Shown here piece by piece: positions 15,519-22,228 of a stretch of 22,228 bases of DNA. Location of the stretch: assembly GCA_964363695.1 (NCBI GenBank), contig CAYIJI010000013.1:1-22228 (forward strand), written 5' to 3'. Made by a program: the position numbers and the translations under genes. Numbering within the stretch: position 1 is the stretch's first letter; the number at the start of each line of letters is the position of its first letter. Origin of the DNA: JAMCZZ01 sp964363695. GTDB taxonomy: Bacteria > Patescibacteriota > UBA1384 > XYA2-FULL-43-10 > 1-14-0-10-43-13. The notes beneath the pieces were generated by a model. The model saw only the letters and a program-made list of their open reading frames with translations. It had not been told where the DNA came from and did not search any database.

Positions 15519-16505
15519 CTATTTCTTCACTCCCAAAATATCTCTTCGATTTTTATTATGCCCCTCAAAAGTTTCACTTGGATAGATCTTTCCGTCATTC
15601 TGCAGAAAATAGAGATATTTATGTTTTGAGTAATTTAGCGTGCCTTCAATACTCTTGATGCCGGGATTACAAATCGGCATTGGTGGAAGACCGGATATTA
15701 AATAAGTATTATAAGAAGAATCAACCGTTTTGTAATCGGCAGAAGTTATCGGTTGCCAAAATTTATATTCTTTCTTAGCTGCACTATCTAAATTTTTGAT
15801 CTCCAAATTATCTTTGCCGTATTGAACAGTCGGATCCGCTTCCAATTTCATTTTAATCGCCAGCCGGTTTTTGTAGATGCCGGCAATAAGAGGCCTTTCC
15901 TCGTCCTTTACCGCTTCACGCTCGACGATGGAAGCGATAATTAAGTCTTCACTTGAAACTTCCAAGTCTTTAGTACGCTCTGAAAAATTATCAGTCATCA
16001 TTTTCACAACATCGGAAACCTCCGTGCCGGTCGGAAAAAAATACGTATCAGGAAAAAGCTTGCCCTCATATTTCTTCGCGCTTGAGAGAAAACCCTCATA
16101 ATCGACTACCTTTTTCTCATCCAACACCTTTGCAATTTGCTCCGTCCGATATCCTTCCGGAATCGTCACCTTTACTATATTTGTATCACCAGAAGAAATT
16201 TTATTAAAAATGTCCAGCATTGTCATACTAGGAGACAGATTATAATAGCCGGTAACAAGCGGCTTCGCTTTAATCTTAGAATTAATTAGGAACACCCAAT
16301 CCGAAGTGATTAGATTTTTATTTTTAAGCCTCTCCGAAATTTGAAGTGTACTTTCACCTTTTTTAACCTCAAATATCTTGTATTCATTGCTGTCTTTTTG
16401 AACAGGCAAGTGAATAATCCAATTTAAATAGAAAAGAAAACCGGCGACCCCCAAAATAAGCAATATTAAAAACAAAGTGATTGTAGCTTTTATTGCTTTC
16501 CTCAT
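15519..16505 (-). CDS. mltG: Endolytic murein transglycosylase MltG
   Basis: MltG cuts nascent glycan strands at the membrane and helps end their elongation. The protein has an N-terminal anchor (about residues 7-27, ATITLFLILLILGVAGFLFY), a LysM-like segment (FEVKKGESTLQISERL) and a YceG catalytic domain. The active-site motif ASIVEREAVKDEERPLIAGI contains the Glu (about residue 195 from this start) matching the catalytic Glu of E. coli MltG, and LEADPTVQYG follows. I start at the ATG at 16505, which shares its A with the ruvX TGA (TGATG); a GTG one codon earlier is possible. The overlap implies translational coupling with ruvX, and both fit a wall-growth neighbourhood with mreBCD. Confidence 0.95.
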   Translation of the reverse strand: MRKAIKATITLFLILLILGVAGFLFYLNWIIHLPVQKDSNEYKIFEVKKGESTLQISERLKNKNLITSDWVFLINSKIKAKPLVTGYYNLSPSMTMLDIFNKISSGDTNIVKVTIPEGYRTEQIAKVLDEKKVVDYEGFLSSAKKYEGKLFPDTYFFPTGTEVSDVVKMMTDNFSERTKDLEVSSEDLIIASIVEREAVKDEERPLIAGIYKNRLAIKMKLEADPTVQYGKDNLEIKNLDSAAKKEYKFWQPITSADYKTVDSSYNTYLISGLPPMPICNPGIKSIEGTLNYSKHKYLYFLQNDGKIYPSETFEGHNKNRRDILGVKK

Positions 16506-16921
16506 CACTTTTCCCTAGAACTATCTAAATGATTGATATATTGCTCTAAAATTAATATGGCTGCAATCTCATCTGTTTTTCCGCTTTTCCTATCATATCT
16601 CTTCCCGCTTTCTCTGATCATTTCTTCCGCTTCAACAGATGTAAACTCTTCTTCTTCAAAATGAACCGGCAGTCCAATGTTTTTCTCCAGCTTTCCGGCA
16701 AACGTTTTTATGTCATCAGCCAACTCGCCGAGATCTCCGCTCGGTTTTTTTGGTAGACCAATAACAATATCTGAAACTTCGTTTTCTGTGCAGATTTCTT
16801 TAATCGCCAAAACAATCTCATCCATATCCTTAGTTCCATCAATAACACCTGCTCCCTTGGGAATCAACTGCCCTAACGCCAACCCTATTCTTTTTTTTCC
16901 AAAATCGATTCCTAAATACAT
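16505..16921 (-). CDS. ruvX: RuvX/YqgF family putative Holliday junction resolvase
   Basis: The 138-residue protein has the RNase H-like fold signature: Asp6 in LGIDFGKKRIGLAL, the strand SDIVIGLPKKPSGD, EEEFTSVEAEEMI and the C-terminal KTDEIAAILILEQYI with Asp117. These acidic residues match the metal-binding set of the family. E. coli YqgF is linked to pre-16S rRNA 5' end processing, so either nuclease role is possible. The stop overlaps the mltG start. The ruvX-mltG pair is common across bacteria. The ATG at 16921 begins 44 bases after the upstream gene, and no strong Shine-Dalgarno is adjacent. Confidence 0.93.
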   Translation of the reverse strand: MYLGIDFGKKRIGLALGQLIPKGAGVIDGTKDMDEIVLAIKEICTENEVSDIVIGLPKKPSGDLGELADDIKTFAGKLEKNIGLPVHFEEEEFTSVEAEEMIRESGKRYDRKSGKTDEIAAILILEQYINHLDSSREK

Positions 16922-16965
16922 ATGATACTAAAACTGAGTTTAAAGCCCTCTAAAATTCTGGTAAA

Positions 16966-18735
16966 TTATTCCGCGAATCCAAATTCTACCTTTATGCAGC
17001 TGGTAAGAAAAGGCACTTGTTTTAATAAATTGGGCCAGATACTAACCTCTACCTTCTCTATATCTTTGTTATCCAAGATCAAGCTTTCCGCTTTAGCAAT
17101 GCCTTTTCCTTTGACTTGTTTTTTTATCACATCTTCTTTAATCTCTGGGCCTGTCTTTCCGGCAAATTTCGATTCAATCTTTAAGACTCCATTGTCAATG
17201 TCGTTGTCAGTTAGTTTATATGAAATTTCAGCTTTATCAGGGCTGACCAGCATCCTGTCTGCCTTTAAGCTCTTCTCGGAAGATAAAATCAACATATTAT
17301 CCAGATCGCTTTTTGCATACCCGATAACATAGAACTTCAACTTTATATTATAATCAAACTTATCAGCTTCGTCATTAGCATTCTTGGAAGAGCTTGAGGA
17401 AATTATCTCACTTTTAGTGCTATCCTCAAAAATATTAAGCTTTTCTTTCTTAGCAGACTCAATTAAATCAATATTGGCTAATTTTGATGTTTCCTCTTTT
17501 ATGCTTAATTCAGCCTTGGCCAGGTCTTCCTCCGTAACCAACTTAACCTCCCTTGATACACCGCCCGTTGTCTCCCCCAAAGCCGTAATCAAAGGCTTCC
17601 CTGTTACCGAATAAACTGTTGTCGAGGGCAAATTGCTCTTTTCTCCCGGATTTTTAGCCGTCACTTTTCCGGTTGCCTTGCCTGCATTAAGCTGGAGCTG
17701 TCCGCCGGCACTTACAGCTGCTGTTGCTTTTGGAACAGTAACCGCTTGATCAACGGTGAATTCAACTCCCCCTGAACTTTTTACCGTTGCGCCCGCCGCT
17801 ATTTGATCGTCGATGCCGGCGTTATTGTTAAAAGTCAGAATTCCGCTCGCGTTTGTGCCAATGTCTTTCTTTCCCGTAGCATCAAACTGCTTAGAAACCT
17901 CTTTTTCAACAGAGATAAGCTTTCCTGGGATGGTTAAATTATCAACATCACTGGCTGTCGCATTTCTATCGACAACGATTTCTTTCTCTGCAGAAAAATC
18001 GTCAGTTTTTAACTGAATTTTAATAGTTGCCCTTGGGACAAGTAAGTAAGCGGAGGCAAGTAGAAGGATAAAAAATATTGCAATGAAGGCAATAAGCGGC
18101 TTCTTTGAACCCCTTATGTTGGTTGAATGATTTCCTTCCGGTTTGACTGAATAAATTCCTCCGCCATTTTTCGGCGGTTCGCTCTCAATGTTTTCGATTG
18201 GACGCTTTTTGATTTCTACGCCTTCTTCATCAATAGAACCATCCTGTTCGGGCTTTTCTCTCTCTTCGTCTTCAAAATCGTCCACATCTTCTTGCATGTG
18301 TTCTTCTGCAGGCTCGTTCGCTTCCTCTTCTGCCATTTGTTCCAGATCCTCGGCTTCCTCTTCATCTTCTTCAATATCCTTGTTTCGATAGTAGTTATTT
18401 ACCCGAAATTGAGAATTATCCTCGGCTTCGCTATTTTCATCCGGTGTAGCGGCAGGAGTTTTGGGCCTGGCTTTCTGCGCTTCCGAAACTTTTGAATAGA
18501 CTGTGAGGCCGATTTGGGAAGCCAAATTTCTTGAAATTCTATCAATTGCCACCAGCGAAATTTCCTTCTTCATCCCTTCTGCGCTCTTCTTTAAGAGTTT
18601 TAGATTCACAATACTTTGAGCAATCGTTGCCCCGCGAGGGATCACAAAAGAAGCACTGTCTCCCGGCAAAGTCCTAATCTTGTCGATCACAGAGGTAATT
18701 TCTTCAGATGGCTCTAAATAAATAATTTCATTCAT
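16966..18735 (-). CDS. Membrane protein with baseplate-J-like extracytoplasmic region
   Basis: The 589-residue protein has three parts. Residues 1-80 form a small cytoplasmic domain (TSVIDKIRTLPGDSASFVIP, then ISLVAIDRISRNLASQIGL) that looks like alternating strands and helices. Residues about 100-185 are very acidic and probably disordered. After a basic patch, one membrane helix (about 213-233, PLIAFIAIFFILLLASAYLL) leads to an outer region of about 355 residues rich in beta structure. Its centre (GGVEFTVDQAVTVPKATAA, then KNPGEKSNLPSTTVYSVTG) resembles the baseplate J/gp47 fold. Proteins of this layout are common in Patescibacteria and poorly characterised. It lies directly downstream of an FtsA-like gene, so its cytoplasmic part may bind that ATPase. 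Function unknown. Confidence 0.85.
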   Translation of the reverse strand: MNEIIYLEPSEEITSVIDKIRTLPGDSASFVIPRGATIAQSIVNLKLLKKSAEGMKKEISLVAIDRISRNLASQIGLTVYSKVSEAQKARPKTPAATPDENSEAEDNSQFRVNNYYRNKDIEEDEEEAEDLEQMAEEEANEPAEEHMQEDVDDFEDEEREKPEQDGSIDEEGVEIKKRPIENIESEPPKNGGGIYSVKPEGNHSTNIRGSKKPLIAFIAIFFILLLASAYLLVPRATIKIQLKTDDFSAEKEIVVDRNATASDVDNLTIPGKLISVEKEVSKQFDATGKKDIGTNASGILTFNNNAGIDDQIAAGATVKSSGGVEFTVDQAVTVPKATAAVSAGGQLQLNAGKATGKVTAKNPGEKSNLPSTTVYSVTGKPLITALGETTGGVSREVKLVTEEDLAKAELSIKEETSKLANIDLIESAKKEKLNIFEDSTKSEIISSSSSKNANDEADKFDYNIKLKFYVIGYAKSDLDNMLILSSEKSLKADRMLVSPDKAEISYKLTDNDIDNGVLKIESKFAGKTGPEIKEDVIKKQVKGKGIAKAESLILDNKDIEKVEVSIWPNLLKQVPFLTSCIKVEFGFAE

Positions 18736-18741
18736 AGAAAT

Positions 18742-18770
18742 ATTATATCATTTATCATTGATCATTTGCC
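18742..18770 (-). promoter_or_regulatory. Possible leaderless promoter of the J-like gene
   Basis: A perfect TATAAT (18742-18747 on the minus strand) ends six bases before the ATG, so the expected start point falls on the A of ATG at 18735. The -35 region (GGCAAA, 18765-18770) is weak. No Shine-Dalgarno is present between the box and the start codon. Confidence 0.45.
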
Positions 18771-18865
18771 ATTGATCACTCATTTTTCATTTAAATATTT
18801 ATCAATTGATGAATGAAAACTTATTAAATAAATGAAAATTGAAAAATGGAAAATGAAAAATAGCT
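18750..18865. repeat. AT-rich inverted-repeat spacer
   Basis: CATTT words on the left (TTTATCATTGATCATTTGCC, CACTCATTTTTCATTT) face AAATG words on the right (AATGAAAATTGAAAAATGG). Twenty-four bases at 18831-18854 are identical to 12373-12396. It separates the FtsA-like and J-like genes. Confidence 0.55.
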
Positions 18866-20116
18866 TTAGCTTCTGATTCCGTCCACAATTTTATCAAGAA
18901 TGCTGTCAACCATTCCCGGATCGCCGACTAAGTCTATTGCCAGGTTGGCAAGCCCCATCGGAGTAATGTCTTGGGATCCTTTTAGCTTTCCCGTTTCATC
19001 CTTAACGTGCGTTATGTTTCCAGGTTTTACAAAATCGACTTTGGGTTGTTTAGCAAACGGCAGCGTTTTCAGCCAATTTTTTGTCTCCAGATATTCTTTT
19101 ATGTCCGGAAGGAGCGACCCTCCTCCGCAAAGGAGTATCTTGGAAGGCAAAAGGTCGACATTCGAAAATTCTTCGAGCGCAATTTGCACTCCCGCCAGCC
19201 AGACTTCACAGTCGTTTTTCAAGGCATTAGAAATCTTTTTATGAGTTTCGGTTTTTTCGCCGAGCTTTCCGGTTGAATAGTCGAGTTTCAATTTCTCCGC
19301 CTCAAGAAAAGTTAAATCAAACATATCGGCGATTGATTTTGTAAAAACCCGCCCGCCAATAGCAAACATTCTCGTTCCTTCTACTCCTCCGTTCCGAACC
19401 ACTGCAATGTCGGTAGTTCCTCCGCCGATGTCTATGAAAATAGATGAGAATTCGGCTGAATCCTCAAGGCCGACGCATTGGGCAACCGCGTATGGCTCGG
19501 CTGCGATAGACAGAAGATCCAAATCCAGCCCTTCCGCGATTGTTTGCAGGGCGCCCAAGTGAACAATCGGCGCAAAAGCGTTAAAAATTCCAACTTGAAT
19601 GTCTCTTCCTTGAAAACCAACCGGATTTGTAACCTTATACCCGTCGATTTTAACATCGACGACGGCAGAGTTAACCAACTTAACGTCAATTTCCGAATGG
19701 CCGGTCTCCCAAGCCAGCTCTGACCTCGTTTTTTCAAAAGACTTCGCCTGCACCTGCTCAATTATTTCTTTTAATTCTTTGACCGTAATCCTAATTTTGG
19801 AATCATTGCGTTTATAATAAACTGTGGTAGTCGTGCCTTTAACCAATTCGCCGGCAATACCAATCACACATTGTCTTGGAGAGACACCGGCTTCCTCAAA
19901 TGCTTTATCTAGAGAGACCTCACAGTTTTTAATAACTCCGGAAATATCCGTAACGCGGCCGCCTTGCATATCGGAAAGACTCTGACGCTGCCGGCCGCTG
20001 CCGATAACAAATGCCTTATCTCCTTCAATACGAAAAACCAGAACTTTTACAAACTCAGTTCCGATGTCAAGAGCAATCGCATGATTTTGCTTCGATTTTT
20101 TAAATAGTTTAAACAA
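18866..20116 (-). CDS. FtsA-like actin-fold ATPase (FtsA/PilM type)
   Basis: The 416-residue protein has the actin-family nucleotide signature: phosphate-1 AIALDIGTEFVKVLV (13-27), phosphate-2 FIDIGGGTTDIAVV (227-240) and adenosine ILLCGGGSLLPDIKEYL (327-343). An insertion of about residues 85-165 between subdomains 1A and 2A corresponds to the 1C domain of FtsA and PilM. The C-terminal VDSILDKIVDGIRS could be an amphipathic membrane helix, as in FtsA. No ftsZ is nearby. The next gene encodes a single-pass membrane protein, recalling the PilM-PilN arrangement as well as FtsA. I therefore do not give a symbol. The start is TTG at 20116, with AGGGTG about ten bases upstream. Confidence 0.88.
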   Translation of the reverse strand: MFKLFKKSKQNHAIALDIGTEFVKVLVFRIEGDKAFVIGSGRQRQSLSDMQGGRVTDISGVIKNCEVSLDKAFEEAGVSPRQCVIGIAGELVKGTTTTVYYKRNDSKIRITVKELKEIIEQVQAKSFEKTRSELAWETGHSEIDVKLVNSAVVDVKIDGYKVTNPVGFQGRDIQVGIFNAFAPIVHLGALQTIAEGLDLDLLSIAAEPYAVAQCVGLEDSAEFSSIFIDIGGGTTDIAVVRNGGVEGTRMFAIGGRVFTKSIADMFDLTFLEAEKLKLDYSTGKLGEKTETHKKISNALKNDCEVWLAGVQIALEEFSNVDLLPSKILLCGGGSLLPDIKEYLETKNWLKTLPFAKQPKVDFVKPGNITHVKDETGKLKGSQDITPMGLANLAIDLVGDPGMVDSILDKIVDGIRS

Positions 20117-20161
20117 GAATATATCACCCTAATTCTTGACTGCCATACCACTCCACAAATC

Positions 20162-20208
20162 GTAGCCCAAACTTTAGTTTGCAGATAATACGCTAAAGCG
20201 TGTCCTAC
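20162..20208. repeat. Two-hairpin dispersed-type repeat
   Basis: Two short palindromes lie side by side: CAAACTTTAGTTTG (20168-20181) and ACGCTAAAGCGT (20190-20201). They are flanked by GTAGCC on the left and GTCCTAC on the right, so the ends are also roughly inverted. Both loops contain a TTTA/TAAA core. It resembles small dispersed repeats with GTAGGACACGC...GGGCTAC ends seen in diverse bacteria. It lies between alaS and the FtsA-like gene. Confidence 0.6.
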
Positions 20209-20265
20209 AAAATGAGTGAACAGTCGCTGTTGGGATGCCCTCCACCTAAAAATATGCCATCTACA

Positions 20266-22228
20266 TTATAGCAGACAAAAAAAGCAGTTGTATATAACAC
20301 ACTGCTTACGAAAACTATATTCTAAGACTGCCTTAATTCTTCTTATTCCGGCGCTAGATGACTCTTCCTTAACTATTTTGAAATGCCCAAGCTCTCCGGT
20401 GTGGCTGATATGAGGACCGCCGCAAATTTCCCGAGAGAAGAATTCTCGAGGTCCTGTCTTCGACTCTGAGGGATGAGCCCTCCCGTTCGACGAGCTCAGG
20501 GCCTGAGTGGAAATCGAAGGCAGGCTCAGACTCGAATGAGAGCTTGTCGAAGGATTGCCGATTGTATAAACCTTAACTCGGTCGCCATATTTGTGTTCAA
20601 AAAAGCCGAGGGCGCCTGAGTTTTTGGCTTCCCCTATCGTCATCTCCTCCATTGTAACCGGCAAATCTTTTTCGATTTGCTCGTTCACGATCTTTTCCAC
20701 CTCAGCGATCTGGTTAGGCGTCATTTTGTCCGTGTGCGTAAAGTCGAATCGCAATCGTTCTGCATTTATATTTGAACCTTTTTGCTGTACATGCTCGCCC
20801 AATACTTCTCTCAAGGCTTGATGAAGTAGGTGGGTAGCAGTGTGGTATTTAACCGCGATTTCGCCAGCATCAGCCAGCCCGCCCTTAAACATCCCGGCCG
20901 AAGCAGTGCGGGAAAGTTCTTGGTGCTCTTTGAGTAAATTATTATATTGCTCTATTGTTTCATTGCTGATTTCAACATTTATACGTTTCAGTTCTTCTGC
21001 GCTGATCTCCAAAGGAAGCCCGAAGGACTGATATAAATCGAACAAAACCTTGCCCGTAATCTCTTTTTGTTCGTTAATGATCCTTAGTCCTTCTCCTAGA
21101 GTTTTCTTAAATTGATTTTCCTCTTTTTCTAGTTCCTGCTTGATGTCATTTCGACCCCGCGAGCTTTGTCGAACGGTTGGAGAAATCCTGTCAAAAGATC
21201 CCTCGACTTCGCTCGGGATGACAGAAGGGACGCTCGGGATGACACTCTCAAAATAAGCCCCATCATATATACCAAAAACAATATCGGCTAATTCTGATGT
21301 GAAATTATTTTTAATTCCCAGTTGCTGTCCTTTTACAACCGTGCGTCGAATCAATCGACGTACAACATACCCAGCGCCTTTATTGGAAGGCAAAACTCCA
21401 TCATTAATTGCAAAAACCGCCGCTTTCACATGATCAGCTATAATTCTGAATTCTTTTTCATTGTCCTGATATTTTTTTCCTGAAATCTCCTCGAGTTTAT
21501 TGATTATCGGTTCAAATAAATCTGTTTGATAAACATTATCATGATCATTTCGGGTGGTAAGCAACCTTTCCAATCCCATGCCTGTATCAATACCTTGATT
21601 CTTCAATGCTATCCAACCACTCCCTTGCCATTCCCACTCATTAAAGACTAAATTCCATACTTCAATTTTGTCAACATAAAATTCAACTGTGGGACCTCCC
21701 GGACTTCCAAACGTGCCCAATGACCACCAATTATCTTTAAAGCCCTGACCAATAATTTTGCCCTCAGGTAATTTCGTAATTTTAGTTAGATATTGTTTTG
21801 ATGGCGTGTCTTCGCCTGTCCCTGTATTACCATCGCCATTAAAGTATGTGGCATGAATCCTATTTTTATCAAACTTCAAAACTTCTGTTAAAAATTCCCA
21901 TGCAAATTTAATTGCTGTTTCTTTAAAATATGATCCCTCTTTAGTTTTAGCCGGATAGCCAAAAGAAAAATTACCCAGCATTTCAAAGAAAGATAAATGA
22001 GTATTGTCACCCACTTCATCAATATCTCCAGTACGAATACATTTTTGGGAAGAAGTTGCACATGAAAATTGAGCTTCGTTCGGATTTGAATAAAACCGCT
22101 TAAATTGCTGCATTCCGGCAGTCGTAAAAAGCGTCATATCGCTCTCAGTAATATCTTGCTCTTTTGGCACCAAAGAAGCAGAAGGAATCACCTTGTGACC
22201 CCTCTTTTCAAAATATTGTAAGTATAAT
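20266..22228 (-). CDS. alaS: Alanyl-tRNA synthetase, 5' end outside window, lacks C-Ala
   Basis: AlaS charges tRNA-Ala and hydrolyses mischarged Ser/Gly. The frame runs to the right edge: codons before 22191 read YFEKRGHKV, the usual lead-in to IPSASLVPKE, so the true start lies upstream. The class II core shows FTTAGMQQFKRFY, CIRTGDIDEVGDNTHLSFFE (motif 2) and GIDTGMGLERLL (motif 3). The editing domain shows HTATHLLHQAL and CGGPHISHTGELG, giving the zinc-binding His/His/Cys/His set. It stops just after ESSSAGIRRIKAVLE, so the DHHA1/C-Ala domain of typical bacterial AlaS (about 870 residues) is missing; short forms are known in this radiation. Two repeat-derived insertions lie in frame (21145-21222 and 20458-20552). 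The last 17 residues (YSFRKQCVIYNCFFCLL) overlap a terminator. Confidence 0.96.
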   Translation of the reverse strand, partial: LYLQYFEKRGHKVIPSASLVPKEQDITESDMTLFTTAGMQQFKRFYSNPNEAQFSCATSSQKCIRTGDIDEVGDNTHLSFFEMLGNFSFGYPAKTKEGSYFKETAIKFAWEFLTEVLKFDKNRIHATYFNGDGNTGTGEDTPSKQYLTKITKLPEGKIIGQGFKDNWWSLGTFGSPGGPTVEFYVDKIEVWNLVFNEWEWQGSGWIALKNQGIDTGMGLERLLTTRNDHDNVYQTDLFEPIINKLEEISGKKYQDNEKEFRIIADHVKAAVFAINDGVLPSNKGAGYVVRRLIRRTVVKGQQLGIKNNFTSELADIVFGIYDGAYFESVIPSVPSVIPSEVEGSFDRISPTVRQSSRGRNDIKQELEKEENQFKKTLGEGLRIINEQKEITGKVLFDLYQSFGLPLEISAEELKRINVEISNETIEQYNNLLKEHQELSRTASAGMFKGGLADAGEIAVKYHTATHLLHQALREVLGEHVQQKGSNINAERLRFDFTHTDKMTPNQIAEVEKIVNEQIEKDLPVTMEEMTIGEAKNSGALGFFEHKYGDRVKVYTIGNPSTSSHSSLSLPSISTQALSSSNGRAHPSESKTGPREFFSREICGGPHISHTGELGHFKIVKEESSSAGIRRIKAVLEYSFRKQCVIYNCFFCLL
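20277..20307 (-). terminator. Intrinsic terminator inside the alaS 3' end
   Basis: On the minus strand AAGCAGT (20301-20307) pairs with ACTGCTT (20282-20288) around a 12-base loop, followed by TTTTTTT. The alaS stop codon (20266-20268) lies beyond the T-run, so the hairpin is inside the reading frame. Confidence 0.7.
20458..20552. repeat. Palindromic element in frame in the alaS editing domain
   Basis: The 95-bp element begins CTTCGACTCTGAGGG and ends GAGAGCTTGTCGAAG, with inverted CTTCGAC/GTCGAAG termini and an internal GTTCGACGAGCTCAGG. It encodes a Ser/Pro-rich stretch (about 32 residues in the region STSSHSSLSLPSIS...SSNGRAHPSE) between VKVYTIG and FSREICGGPH. Other AlaS proteins join these two segments almost directly. 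The termini differ from those of the GTCAT family. Confidence 0.8.
21145..21222 (-). repeat. Palindromic element in frame in alaS, GTCAT family
   Basis: The 78-bp element reads GTCATCCCGAGCGAAGTCGA at its start on the coding strand and ends GGGGTCGAAATGAC. It aligns along its length with the secA element (1125-1201), but is in the opposite orientation relative to the host gene. It encodes VIPSEVEGSFDRISPTVRQS plus SRGRND, inserted between YDGAYFES and IKQELEKEENQFKKTLGEGL, a variable loop of AlaS. An extra copy of its terminal CGCTCGGGATGACA follows at 21230-21243. Confidence 0.85.

Noticed and set aside
1..22228. CRISPR arrays, tRNA or rRNA genes and insertion sequences
   Set aside because: No regularly spaced direct repeats, no tRNA T-loop/acceptor pattern, no rRNA-like sequence and no transposase were seen on either strand.

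Overview
The window looks like part of a Patescibacteria (Candidate Phyla Radiation) chromosome. This rests on compact, moderately AT-rich gene packing, a short alanyl-tRNA synthetase, AT-rich simple-sequence spacers between genes, and a membrane protein with a baseplate-J-like domain next to an FtsA-like ATPase, a pairing I associate with that radiation. The class within the radiation cannot be fixed from sequence alone. TGA acts as an ordinary stop (ends of hpf, ruvX, mreC and the PBP2 gene), so the standard bacterial code applies.

All genes but one lie on the minus strand, so transcription runs right to left. From the right edge: alaS (5' end outside the window, C-Ala domain absent), an FtsA-like actin-fold ATPase, an acidic membrane protein with a baseplate-J-like extracytoplasmic region, ruvX, mltG and a two-helix membrane protein with a low-complexity N-terminus. 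A lone plus-strand gene (DUF3137-like, two membrane helices) follows. Next is the cell-shape operon mreB-mreC-mreD-PBP2 with a good sigma70-type promoter ahead of mreB. Then come greA (own promoter and terminator), purD (own promoter and terminator, more GC-rich, interrupted by one in-frame TGA), lysS, serS, hpf and secA.

Functionally this is a housekeeping block: protein export (SecA), ribosome hibernation (HPF), tRNA charging (Ser, Lys, Ala), transcript-cleavage rescue (GreA), envelope elongation (MreBCD, PBP2, MltG) and an RuvX-type nuclease. purD is the metabolic outlier and looks like an acquired, now damaged, cassette.

The most unusual content is repetitive. Palindromic elements with GTCAT...ATGAC ends sit in frame inside both secA and alaS, on opposite orientations, and have relatives in the spacer beyond secA and at the mreD start. 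A second palindromic element with CTTCGAC...GTCGAAG ends lies in frame inside the alaS editing domain. This resembles the palindromic elements known within Rickettsia genes. Other points of note are a 22-bp perfect inverted repeat just after the PBP2 gene, an intrinsic terminator lying inside the end of the alaS reading frame, an out-of-frame ghost of a SEC-C zinc tail beyond secA, and two promoters placed so that the mRNAs would be leaderless.
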